This document shows, one piece after another, positions 44,851 to 52,956 of a DNA stretch of 64,000 bases. Position 1 is the first letter of the stretch, and the number at the start of each line of letters is the position of its first letter. This stretch comes from Roseibium polysiphoniae (lineage in GTDB: Bacteria; Pseudomonadota; Alphaproteobacteria; Rhizobiales; Stappiaceae). The notes below the pieces were generated by a model. It was not told where the DNA came from. It worked only from the letters and a program-made list of their open reading frames with translations, and ran no database searches. The position numbers were made by a program, and so were the translations under genes. Location of the stretch: the NCBI RefSeq assembly GCF_014842925.1, contig NZ_JACYXJ010000004.1:434001-498000 (forward strand). Reading direction: 5' to 3'.

Positions 44851-45861
44851 ATGTTTGGAAAACAGAGTCTTGGTCGCCTGACCATGAGCGCACTCATGCT
44901 GTCTGCCTGCATGGGGGCCGCTCATGCCGCGGAGGTGCTGCGCTTCAGTCATACAGACAATCCGGGAGGATCGCGTCAGGCTGCGGCAGAGGTTTTTGCA
45001 GAAAAAGTGGCCGACTACACGGATGGCCGCTACGAAGTTAAGATCTTTCCGTCAGGCCAGCTTGCCAACGATCCGAAAGCGATCGAGCTGCTTCAACTGG
45101 GCGGTGTCGATTTCACGGTCTCTGCGACCGGTAGTTATGCAACGCACCTGCCGAGCCTGAACCTGACAGCCATGCCGTTCCTGGTGGACACTTATGAGCA
45201 GGGTTGGGAGCTTTATGACAACTCCGAATGGCTGCAGGGCGAGTTTGCGAAGCTGCCAGAAAAAGGGTTCCGCGTCCTGTCGACCTGGGAAGCCGGTTTC
45301 CGCAGCTTCACAACGAATGAGCCGCTGACGTCTCCAACGGATGCGGAAAGCATGAAGATGCGTGTGTTCCCGAATGACATGATCCGCTGGACCATGGAAG
45401 AAATCGGGTTCCAGACGGTCGTTATGCCCATCACCGATGTCTACCTCGCAATTCAGCAGGGCATCGTGAACGGTCAGGAAAATCCCGTCGACACGATCCG
45501 GTCTCTGCGTTTTTACGAAGTCGCACCGAACATCACGCTGACCCGCCACGTCTACAGCCCGCTGCCGTTGACCATTGCCGAGAAAACCTGGCAGTCCTTC
45601 TCTGATGCAGACAAGGACGCGGTCCTGAAAGCGGCAGCTGAATCTGCAGCGTTCAGCCGTGACCTGGTGAAGAACTCGGTGGATCGCCAGCTCGATGAAA
45701 TGACCGAAGAAGGCGCAACGGTCAGCGTGCCAGAAATTGGTCCCTTCCGCGACGCCGTACAGCCCGTCTATGCCAAGGCAAAGGATGTCTACGGCGATGA
45801 CGCGGTCAACAAGATCCTCGCGGATGCTGCTGCTATCCGCGATGCGATGCCTGCGAAATAA
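44851..45861 (+). CDS. TRAP transporter substrate-binding protein, DctP family
   Basis: A 336-residue periplasmic binding protein. GGGAGGAG fixes the start MFGKQSLGRLTMSALMLSACMGAAHAAEVLRF, a signal peptide cut after AHA. Typical DctP elements are QLANDPKAIELLQLGGVDF, SMKMRVFPNDMIRWTMEEIGFQTVVMPITDVYLAIQQGIVNGQENPVDTI with the carboxylate-binding arginine in KMRVFPN. It binds an acidic solute, probably a tetronate-type sugar acid given the downstream kinase and aldolase. Confidence 0.93.
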   Translation: MFGKQSLGRLTMSALMLSACMGAAHAAEVLRFSHTDNPGGSRQAAAEVFAEKVADYTDGRYEVKIFPSGQLANDPKAIELLQLGGVDFTVSATGSYATHLPSLNLTAMPFLVDTYEQGWELYDNSEWLQGEFAKLPEKGFRVLSTWEAGFRSFTTNEPLTSPTDAESMKMRVFPNDMIRWTMEEIGFQTVVMPITDVYLAIQQGIVNGQENPVDTIRSLRFYEVAPNITLTRHVYSPLPLTIAEKTWQSFSDADKDAVLKAAAESAAFSRDLVKNSVDRQLDEMTEEGATVSVPEIGPFRDAVQPVYAKAKDVYGDDAVNKILADAAAIRDAMPAK

Positions 45862-45880
45862 TAATCCTTCCATCTAAACT

Positions 45881-45910
45881 GCCGGGGCGCTTGCGCTCCG
45901 GCGCCTTTTC
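45881..45910 (+). terminator. Intercistronic hairpin after the TRAP binding-protein gene
   Basis: GCCGGGGCGC and GCGCTCCGGC form a 10-bp stem with one G-U pair around a 2-nt TT centre (in RNA the loop would open slightly wider), followed by GCCTTTTC. It starts 19 bp after the binding-protein stop and probably lowers expression of the membrane subunits relative to the binding protein. Confidence 0.65.
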
Positions 45911-45926
45911 TGGAGAGGGTCCGGAC

Positions 45927-46457
45927 TTGGACTATCGCAATCACTATCCGGCCGTCTTGCGATGGCTCAGCACCCTGATCGATGTATCACTGGCGTTGGG
46001 TGGCTTTGCCATCGTCGCACTTGTCTTCTGCAATGCGTCGCTACGCGGTTTTGCAGGTTTCGATCTGGCCTGGTCGCTTGAAGTGACAAGTTTTCTCCTG
46101 CTTTGGAGCACGTTCATTGGCTGTGCTGCTGCTGTGGCGCGCGGCGCGCATATGCGCGTCACGGAGATCGCCGAAGGTTTGTTTCCCAAGACTGGACAGC
46201 GGGTCTTGTCGATCGCTATCGACCTGATCATCGTTGTGCTTCTGGTGAGCTTGATCTGGACCGGCTTCAGCATATCGGCCCACACCTGGGCGCAGAAAAC
46301 CACAGTGCTCTATTGGCCGGTTGGATTGCTGTACGCGTCGATGCCTGTGGGCATGGCGTTCACGCTCATCTTTCATCTCTACAACCTCTATTTTGACATC
46401 CGCAATCCGGTGTTGCCGCATAGCGCGCATTCCGACGGCGGTGAGGCGGTGCAATGA
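45927..46457 (+). CDS. TRAP transporter small membrane subunit, DctQ family
   Basis: A 176-residue four-helix membrane protein. GGAGAGGG places the start at a TTG (LDYRNHYPAVLRWLS); an upstream TTG at 45891 lies in the hairpin. DctQ features include CNASLRGFAGFDLAWSLEVTSFLLLWSTFIGCAAAVARGAHMRV. It overlaps the DctM gene by 4 bp. Confidence 0.9.
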   Translation: MDYRNHYPAVLRWLSTLIDVSLALGGFAIVALVFCNASLRGFAGFDLAWSLEVTSFLLLWSTFIGCAAAVARGAHMRVTEIAEGLFPKTGQRVLSIAIDLIIVVLLVSLIWTGFSISAHTWAQKTTVLYWPVGLLYASMPVGMAFTLIFHLYNLYFDIRNPVLPHSAHSDGGEAVQ

Positions 46458-47737
46458 TCCTTCTTTTTGTCGTGGCCGTCTTCCTGACGACGGTCTTCCT
46501 GGGTGTGCCGCTTGTTTGGGCCATTCTGATCACGGCGGTCTTGCCGATCATCGTGTTTGACCTGGGATATCCGCTGCAGGCGCTTTTCCTCAATTTCATC
46601 GGCGGCGTGGAGCCCAATCATTTCTTGGCCATCCCCCTGTTCATTGTGGCCGGGGAAATGATGAGCCGAGGGGGTGTTGGCCTTCGCATCATCGGCTTTG
46701 CGCGGGCGGCCTTCGGCTTCATGGCCGGCGGTCTTGGAATGGTCGTCGTCGGTGCATCGATGATTTTCGGCGGCATTTCAGGTTCTGCCATCGCCGACTC
46801 GGCGGCGATCGGATCCGTGATGATCAAGAACATGTCGCGAGAGGGCTACAACACGGCCTTTGCTGCCGGACTTGTTGCGGCTGCTGGCACGATCGGCATC
46901 ATCATCCCGCCCTCGATCCCCATGCTGATCTATGGCTTTGTCGGCAATGTTTCGGTCGCGGATCTGTTCCTTGGCGGCATGGTGCCCGGCATCATCTTCG
47001 GCGCCTTTTTTATGGGCGTTTGCTATTATGTTGGCAAATCGACGAACTGCGATCCGGGTGGTCGCCGGACGTCGCTTCAGGAGCTGACATCTTCCTTCAT
47101 CGGCACTGCTCCGGCGCTTTTCATGCCGGTGCTTATTCTCGGCGGGATTTTCACAGGCTGGGTCACGCCGACCGAAGCAGCAGCTCTCGCGGTGGTTTAC
47201 GGTCTGATCGTGACAACGGTGGTCTATCGCGACTTCCACGTCCGTGATCTTCCGCGGCTTCTGATCGACTCCTTTGTGACCAGTTCTGTGGTCATGGTCG
47301 TGATTGGCGCCACAACGGTTCTAGGCTGGTTGATCACGCTTGAGCAGATGCCACAGATCCTCGTTGGCTTCGTTCAGGAAATGTCGTCCGGTCCCTGGAT
47401 GTTCCTGCTTTTGGTCAACATCGTTCTGCTTGTTCTTGGCCTCGTGCTTGATCCGGTCCCGGCCATTCTGCTGACAGCTCCTCTCTTCCTCCCAACAGCA
47501 CAGGCCTTTGGTGTCGATCCTGTTCACCTGGGTGTCATCATGACATGTAACGTGGCTGTTGGCCTGTTTACGCCGCCTGTCGGGGCGACGCTCTATGTCG
47601 CCTCCCGTATCTCGGGCGTTGGAGTGCTGGCCATCGCACGCAAGATGGCCCCGCTGTACATCGCTGCCATCGCGGCCCTTCTCCTGGTTACATACGTTCC
47701 GATCGTAACCATGGGGATGGTGTATCTGTTCAGGTAG
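46454..47737 (+). CDS. TRAP transporter large membrane subunit, DctM family
   Basis: A 427-residue sodium-coupled TRAP permease with the usual twelve or so hydrophobic helices. Signature stretches are NHFLAIPLFIVAGEMMSRGGVGLRIIGFARA, MIFGGISGSAIADSAAIGSVMIKNM, AAGTIGIIIPPSIPMLIYG and NVAVGLFTPPVGATLYVASRISG. With the DctQ and DctP proteins encoded just upstream it imports the sugar acid. Confidence 0.95.
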   Translation: MILLFVVAVFLTTVFLGVPLVWAILITAVLPIIVFDLGYPLQALFLNFIGGVEPNHFLAIPLFIVAGEMMSRGGVGLRIIGFARAAFGFMAGGLGMVVVGASMIFGGISGSAIADSAAIGSVMIKNMSREGYNTAFAAGLVAAAGTIGIIIPPSIPMLIYGFVGNVSVADLFLGGMVPGIIFGAFFMGVCYYVGKSTNCDPGGRRTSLQELTSSFIGTAPALFMPVLILGGIFTGWVTPTEAAALAVVYGLIVTTVVYRDFHVRDLPRLLIDSFVTSSVVMVVIGATTVLGWLITLEQMPQILVGFVQEMSSGPWMFLLLVNIVLLVLGLVLDPVPAILLTAPLFLPTAQAFGVDPVHLGVIMTCNVAVGLFTPPVGATLYVASRISGVGVLAIARKMAPLYIAAIAALLLVTYVPIVTMGMVYLFR

Positions 47738-47752
47738 GAAGGAGAGGCTTCG

Positions 47753-48043
47753 GTGTTTGCCGTAACAGTCACATTCAAGATTAAGGAGGGGGAGATGTCA
47801 GATTTTCTCCCTCTGATGGAAAACAACGCTCGCCTGTCACTGGAACGTGAGAGAGGTTGTCATCGGTTCGATGTCTGCACAGATCCCGGACGTGAGGACG
47901 AGGTTTTCCTCTACGAAGTCTATTCGGATCGTGCTGCTTTCGATTTGCATTTGACGAGTGACCATTTTCTGTCGTTCGACAAGGAGGTCTCGGAGATGAT
48001 TGCGAGCAAGTCTGTTGCGACGTTCGAAAGGGTCGTGCCGTGA
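47753..48043 (+). CDS. ABM-domain (YgiN/LsrG-like) small protein
   Basis: A 96-residue dimeric ferredoxin-like fold protein of the antibiotic-biosynthesis-monooxygenase family (VTVTFKIKEGEMSDFLPLMENNARLSLERERGCHRFDVCTDP, then EVYSDRAAFDLHLTSDHF). GTG start after GGAAGGAG. Members in sugar operons include isomerases and monooxygenase-like proteins; the reaction here is unknown. It overlaps the next gene by 4 bp. Confidence 0.85.
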   Translation: MFAVTVTFKIKEGEMSDFLPLMENNARLSLERERGCHRFDVCTDPGREDEVFLYEVYSDRAAFDLHLTSDHFLSFDKEVSEMIASKSVATFERVVP

Positions 48044-48837
48044 GCAACAACTGGGAAGTCTTTGCGATCAAATACGCGGACAGGAACGCCAGGACCCGCG
48101 CTGATAGCTTTCTCTTTGATGACAATCATGATGCGCCCCATGCGATGGATTATTTCATCTGGGTGTTGCGCCGAGGCGAAGAGGTGCTGCTTGTTGATAC
48201 TGGGTATGACGATGAAGAAGCGGATCGCAGATCTCGGCCAATCCGGTTGAACCCAGTTGAGGCGCTGATGCCGCTTGGGATCGATCCACAAAGCGTATCA
48301 ACCATCATTGTCACGCATCTGCACTATGACCATGCTGGTGGCATCAGACACTTCCCAAATGCAGCGCTGCATCTGCAAGCCGCAGAGATGGCCTATGCCA
48401 CTGGTCCATGCATGTGCCATGGCGTGCTGAAAGCGCCCTTTACAGCAGAGCACGTCTGCGAGGCGATCCATCGCCTGTATTCCGGTCGCGTCATCTTCCA
48501 TGACGGTGATGGAGAAGTCGCGGAAGGTGTCACGGTTCATCGCATTGGCGGGCACAGTCGCGGGCTGCAGGCCGTTCGCGTACGCACGGACGCTGGCTTG
48601 CTCTGCCTCGCTTCGGATGCCGCGCATTACTACGAGAATGTTCTCGACCTGAAACCATTCCCGATCGTCGTGGATCTCGAAGACATGATGAACGGCTTTC
48701 AGACACTCAGGCGCCTGGCGAGCTCAAAGGACTTGATTATTCCTGGCCATGATCCGCTCGTTCGCGAGCTTTTTCCTGCCCAGGGGCCGGAACATATCAT
48801 TCGTCTTGATCAAGGACCTACAAGGACGCTCGTGTAA
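48040..48837 (+). CDS. Metallo-beta-lactamase-fold hydrolase (AHL-lactonase-like)
   Basis: A 265-residue metallohydrolase. The zinc motif is VTHLHYDHAGG, with further ligands at IGGHSRG, ASDAAHYYEN and IIPGHDPLV, as in N-acyl-homoserine lactonases of the AttM type. In this operon it more likely opens a sugar-acid lactone before the kinase step than quenches quorum signals; this is inference from context. GTG start, 4-bp overlap upstream, one-base overlap with the kinase gene. Confidence 0.86.
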   Translation: MSNNWEVFAIKYADRNARTRADSFLFDDNHDAPHAMDYFIWVLRRGEEVLLVDTGYDDEEADRRSRPIRLNPVEALMPLGIDPQSVSTIIVTHLHYDHAGGIRHFPNAALHLQAAEMAYATGPCMCHGVLKAPFTAEHVCEAIHRLYSGRVIFHDGDGEVAEGVTVHRIGGHSRGLQAVRVRTDAGLLCLASDAAHYYENVLDLKPFPIVVDLEDMMNGFQTLRRLASSKDLIIPGHDPLVRELFPAQGPEHIIRLDQGPTRTLV

Positions 48838-50069
48838 TGAAGATTGGCGTTGTTGCAGATGATTTTACCGGCGCATCGGATATCGCGCTGACGCTTGCCG
48901 AAGGCGGCATGCCGACGGTTCAATATGTTGGTGTCCCCAAGCAGGCCGCTGGTCCTGACGTGCAAGCCGGTGTCGTCGCGCTCAAAAGCCGGACGGCACC
49001 CGTCAATGAGGCGATAAGCCAATCGCTCCACGCTTGTGACTGGTTGCTCGAGCAAGGGGCAGAGCAGATCATCTTCAAGGTTTGCTCCACCTTTGACTCC
49101 ACCGACGCGGGGAACATCGGACAGGTCACCGAAGCGCTGGCCGAAAGGCTGGGAGAAGACAGGGTTGTGGTTTGTCCGGCATTTCCGGAAAACGGTCGCT
49201 CGATCTATCAGGGGTACCTCTTCGTCAAGGATCAACTCCTGAGCGAAAGCGGCATGCAGAACCATCCGCTGACGCCAATGACGGATCCTGATTTACGGCG
49301 CGTTCTCGCCCGTCAGACACAATGGCCTGTCGAGCATATTCCGCTTTCGGCGGTGATGAGCGGTGTCGATAGTGTTGCCGAAGCGATCGCAGGCGACCAA
49401 AGGTGCATGTTGATCGCTGATGCTGTTCGCGACGAAGACCTTGTTACGCTTGGGCGCGCATTGAAGGGCAGGCGGCTCATGACTGCTGGTTCCGGTCTCG
49501 CGTTGGGACTGCCGGCAAACTTTGGCATCGCGCCCTCGGACATTCCGTGGGTCGGCTCGAACGGCGCGGGCGTTGTGCTGTCTGGTTCGTGCTCTATTGC
49601 CACGCGCGAACAGGTCGCAAATTACCGGCGGGTTGCTCCGGCACAAGAACTCGACGCCGATGAGGTTGTGGCTGGAAACTACTCTTTGCAGGCTCTTGTC
49701 GAATGGGTGCTGAAGCAGGAGGTGCCGCCGCTGCTCTTCTCCTCGGCAGACCCGGACGTCGTGAAGGCAGCGCAAGCCAAACATGGCCGTCAGGCTGTTG
49801 CCTCAGCAATTGAGGAGCTCTTTGCAAATCTTGCAGCAGCGCTGTCCCAGTCAGGTGTGCGGCGCATTGTTGTCGCCGGCGGTGAAACATCGGGTGCCGT
49901 TGTTTCCGGGCTTGGTGTTTCCGGTCTTGAAATCGGCCCTCGGATCGCAGCGGGCGTCCCCGCGCTTAAGGTTGTTGGCCAACCTCTCGCTTTGGCATTG
50001 AAATCCGGCAATTTCGGTGGTCCGGATTTCTTTGTGGAGGCATTGGAACGCCTGGGGAACGCGTCTTGA
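48837..50069 (+). CDS. otnK: Four-carbon acid sugar kinase (OtnK/DtnK family)
   Basis: A 410-residue kinase of the former DUF1537 family. The N-terminal substrate domain starts GVVADDFTGASDIALTLAEGG, and the C-terminal nucleotide domain contains FGIAPSD, GSCSIATREQVAN, RRIVVAGGETSGAVVSGLGVSGLEIGPRIAAGVP. It phosphorylates 3-oxo-tetronate or a related C4 acid. The next gene encodes the matching decarboxylase, which favours OtnK over DtnK. TAATG overlap with the preceding gene. Confidence 0.92.
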   Translation: MKIGVVADDFTGASDIALTLAEGGMPTVQYVGVPKQAAGPDVQAGVVALKSRTAPVNEAISQSLHACDWLLEQGAEQIIFKVCSTFDSTDAGNIGQVTEALAERLGEDRVVVCPAFPENGRSIYQGYLFVKDQLLSESGMQNHPLTPMTDPDLRRVLARQTQWPVEHIPLSAVMSGVDSVAEAIAGDQRCMLIADAVRDEDLVTLGRALKGRRLMTAGSGLALGLPANFGIAPSDIPWVGSNGAGVVLSGSCSIATREQVANYRRVAPAQELDADEVVAGNYSLQALVEWVLKQEVPPLLFSSADPDVVKAAQAKHGRQAVASAIEELFANLAAALSQSGVRRIVVAGGETSGAVVSGLGVSGLEIGPRIAAGVPALKVVGQPLALALKSGNFGGPDFFVEALERLGNAS

Positions 50070-50716
50070 CCGAGATCTCCAGTGCGCGCGAGAAGATCGC
50101 TCTTTATGCGAAATCTCTTTTCGACCGAGGGCTGACACCGGGCTCCTCGGGGAACATCTCCATGCGACTGAGCGACGGTAGTTTTCTGGTGACGCCGACC
50201 GGGTCATCCATGGGGTTTCTGGATCCAGGGCGGATCAGTCATCTCGGCAGCGCGATGGAGTTGATCTCAGGGGATGCACCGACCAAGGAAATCCCGCTTC
50301 ATTCAGCGTTCTACGATACTCGGCATGGGACGGGTGCAGTTGTGCATTTGCATTCGACACACTCGGTTGCCTTGTCGTTGATGCCGGATGTTGATCCGGA
50401 CAACGTGCTGCCGCCGCTGACGGCCTACGGCATCATGAAGCTGGGAAAGGTCAAGCTCTTGCCCTTCTTCATGCCGGGTGACGACGCCATGGGCGAGGCG
50501 GTTCGAGGTCTCGCGGGGAAAAGGACCGCCGTGCTGCTGGCCAACCACGGTCCTGTTGTGGCGGGAAAGGATCTGGAGTCGGCCATCTACGCGATGGAAG
50601 AGCTTGAAGAAACTGCAAAACTTGCCGTGCTTCTTCGCGGAATTGAGGCCAATGGCATAGGCCAGGCGGATGTCGAAAGGCTCGTGAAGCGTTTCGACAT
50701 CCAATGGGACGATTGA
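50066..50716 (+). CDS. otnC: 3-oxo-tetronate 4-phosphate decarboxylase, class II aldolase family
   Basis: A 216-residue class II aldolase/adducin-fold enzyme. Substrate-phosphate loop GLTPGSSGNISMRL, zinc ligands in VVHLHSTHSVAL and the later histidine in VLLANHGPVVAGKDLESA are present. It would decarboxylate 3-oxo-tetronate 4-phosphate to dihydroxyacetone phosphate. TTG start overlaps the kinase stop by 4 bp. An L-fuculose-phosphate-aldolase-like role is the alternative, less likely beside OtnK. Confidence 0.9.
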   Translation: MTEISSAREKIALYAKSLFDRGLTPGSSGNISMRLSDGSFLVTPTGSSMGFLDPGRISHLGSAMELISGDAPTKEIPLHSAFYDTRHGTGAVVHLHSTHSVALSLMPDVDPDNVLPPLTAYGIMKLGKVKLLPFFMPGDDAMGEAVRGLAGKRTAVLLANHGPVVAGKDLESAIYAMEELEETAKLAVLLRGIEANGIGQADVERLVKRFDIQWDD

Positions 50717-50778
50717 TTTGATGATTGGCCGGTCGCCTGCATGTGCAGCGAGCCGCCGCAGTGTTGGGAATAAATAAT

Positions 50779-51873
50779 ATGTCCGAGGAAGTCAGAATTG
50801 CCCTCATCAAGGGAGATGGTATTGGCGTTGATGTCGCCGATGCCGCCATGGCCATCGTCGACACTGCATTGGCACGCACCAGCAACGCCAAGCTGGCCTA
50901 CGAAGAAATACACGCCGGAGCAGGGTACTTCAGTGAACACGGCGTGGATATTGAACCTGAAGGTGAGGCCAGGGCAGGAAAGGCGGATGCAATCTTTTTG
51001 GGCGCGATTGGTCTGCCGTCCATTCGTCATGCGGATGGCACTGAAATCTCGCCGCACTTGCGCCTGAGGGACCGGTTCGGTCTTTATGCTGGTGTTCGCC
51101 CCGTGAAGGCCTACCCGAATGCACCGCAACGTCTTGCCGATCCTCGAGCATCGGCCATCGACCTTATTGTGCTGCGAGAGTCCACAGAGGGGCTTTTTTA
51201 CTCGGCCGCGGCCCATAGCAGAAGCCTGGTCGTCAACGACGATGAGGTTCAGGACGTTCTGCGCATCACGCGGCCAACGACGGAGAAGCTGCATCATTTT
51301 GGCTTCAAGCTCGCGCGCAAGCGTAAAGAGCGCGGCAAAGCTGGCAAACTGACCTGTGTCGACAAGGCGAACGTGTTTACATCGATGGCGTTCTTCAGAA
51401 AGATCTTTGATGAGATCGCGCCGCTCTATGCAGATGTGGCAACGGGTTACAACTATGTGGACGCGCAAGCGCTTGATCTCATTCGCAAGCCTTGGGACTT
51501 CGATGTGCTTGTTATGGAGAACATGTTTGGCGACATTCTCTCGGACCTCGCTGGTGGTCTGGTCGGTGGCATGGGCATGGCGGCTTGTGCAGAGATTGGC
51601 GACGACACAGGTCTGTTCCAACCAGCTCACGGCAGTGCGCCGGATATCATGGGCCAGAACAAGGCAAACCCGCTGGCGGCGATCCTCAGCGGTGGGCTGA
51701 TGCTGGATTATCTCTCGGAAAAGCTGGCACGACCTGAACTGGCCGATGCAGCGGGTCTGATCGAAAGTGCCGTCGACAAGGGCTTTGAGGACAATCTCCT
51801 GCGGCCAATGGAGTTCGGCGGTGATATGGGCACCAAGGAAGTCACGCGGCAGGTGATCGATCTGATCCACTGA
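50779..51873 (+). CDS. Isopropylmalate-dehydrogenase-like 2-hydroxyacid oxidative dehydrogenase
   Basis: A 364-residue member of the isocitrate/isopropylmalate/tartrate dehydrogenase family. The start MSEEVRIALIKGDGIG is the normal family start. Substrate arginines are in HLRLRDRFGLYAGVRPVKAY and VLRESTEGLFYS; the catalytic lysine is in VDKANVF, the metal aspartates in FGDILSDLAGGL and the cofactor loop in FQPAHGSAPDIMGQNKANP. It is not in a leucine operon; here it probably oxidises the C4 sugar acid to the 3-oxo form used by OtnK, replacing the LtnD or PdxA2 enzymes of known pathways. Confidence 0.88.
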   Translation: MSEEVRIALIKGDGIGVDVADAAMAIVDTALARTSNAKLAYEEIHAGAGYFSEHGVDIEPEGEARAGKADAIFLGAIGLPSIRHADGTEISPHLRLRDRFGLYAGVRPVKAYPNAPQRLADPRASAIDLIVLRESTEGLFYSAAAHSRSLVVNDDEVQDVLRITRPTTEKLHHFGFKLARKRKERGKAGKLTCVDKANVFTSMAFFRKIFDEIAPLYADVATGYNYVDAQALDLIRKPWDFDVLVMENMFGDILSDLAGGLVGGMGMAACAEIGDDTGLFQPAHGSAPDIMGQNKANPLAAILSGGLMLDYLSEKLARPELADAAGLIESAVDKGFEDNLLRPMEFGGDMGTKEVTRQVIDLIH

Positions 51874-51930
51874 GGGCGTCTGGCACGATGAAAACCTGGG
51901 TGTTTCCGTCGCGCGGTGTTTGCGCTTTCC

Positions 51931-52941
51931 CTAGGTTGCGCGCAGACACAGGTCGAGGGAACAAATATGTTCTTGGGGTGGAAGTTCCGGCGTCTCGATA
52001 CGCTTGATGAGAAGATCAATCGCTTTCCTGGCAAGCTCTTCCCGGCTTTGGCGGATGGTCGTCAGCGAATAGGCTTTCCACCCGGCCTGCGGAATATCGT
52101 CAAAGCCGATAAGCCGCATATCCTCGGGTACCTTTATGCCGTGCTCATGGCGCAGGCCATCGAGCAGGCCAAGCGCCATGTAGTCCGCCACGCAAAAGAT
52201 ACCGTCGATATCGTTTGATTTCGCGGCGACAAGATTTGCAGCAGCCAAGCCTGATTCATAGTCCTGAAGGCCGCAAGCGATCCTCTGAAGCGGGATTTCC
52301 TGTTCACGGCATCTGTCTTCGAAAGTGCCGGCGCGGCCGGCAATCGTGTAAGACGGCTTCAGGGGCAATACGAGCGCGAGCTTGCGGCAGCCAATTGAAT
52401 GCAGATGGTCAAAGGCCATTCGGCCGCCGTGTTCAAAGTCACACTGGACACGGTCAACCGGGGCCCCGGGATCCTGTTTGTTGATCGTGACCAGCGGGAC
52501 ACCATGACGCTGGCATTCGACGCAAATCTGCTCAGGTGGTGTATCCGACGTCACAATGACGCCCGCAACGCTATACTGCAGCAGTGCCCCGATCATTTCC
52601 GAGACATTCGCCGTTGCTTCACCGCGCAGCAAGATAGGCTTGAACCCGCGTTCGCGGAGCAATTTCGACAGACAGTCAATCTGTTCAGCGCGAAATGGAT
52701 TGTCCATATCGGCAGCGACCAGACCGACCAGATCAGAGCGCTGCGTATGCAGGGACCTGGCGAGTGCATTCACCCGGTAGCCCAGTTCCATCGCAGCCTT
52801 CAGGACCTTGGTGCGTGTTTCTTCCGATACGCTCGCGCCGTCGGTAAAAGTGCGCGAGACGGCGGACCGGGAGACACCGGCGCGCTCCGCCACATCATGC
52901 GAGTTGACTTTCTTTCGAGGTGTGTCTGCGTCCATCATCAA
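51931..52941 (-). CDS. LacI-family transcriptional regulator
   Basis: A 336-residue repressor. The DNA-binding domain (about 11-65) reads NSHDVAERAGVSRSAVSRTFTDGASVSEETRTKVLKAAMELGYRVNALARSL, followed by a periplasmic-binding-like effector domain. Three ATGs or start codons in a row leave the first residues uncertain. It lies 15 bp downstream of the GDPD gene at the end of the ABC operon, so it most likely controls that operon through the palindrome at 59128. Confidence 0.92.
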   Translation of the reverse strand: MMMDADTPRKKVNSHDVAERAGVSRSAVSRTFTDGASVSEETRTKVLKAAMELGYRVNALARSLHTQRSDLVGLVAADMDNPFRAEQIDCLSKLLRERGFKPILLRGEATANVSEMIGALLQYSVAGVIVTSDTPPEQICVECQRHGVPLVTINKQDPGAPVDRVQCDFEHGGRMAFDHLHSIGCRKLALVLPLKPSYTIAGRAGTFEDRCREQEIPLQRIACGLQDYESGLAAANLVAAKSNDIDGIFCVADYMALGLLDGLRHEHGIKVPEDMRLIGFDDIPQAGWKAYSLTTIRQSREELARKAIDLLIKRIETPELPPQEHICSLDLCLRAT

Positions 52942-52956
52942 ACGTCTTGTTCTTGG

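Noticed and set aside
48040..48837. Quorum-quenching AHL lactonase
   Set aside because: The fold and zinc motif agree, but the gene is embedded in a sugar-acid catabolic operon, so a lactone of that pathway is more likely; no quorum-sensing gene is nearby.
50587..51870. 427-codon open frame on the minus strand
   Set aside because: It is fully antisense to otnC and the isopropylmalate-dehydrogenase-like gene, whose motifs are certain; the product has no family character.
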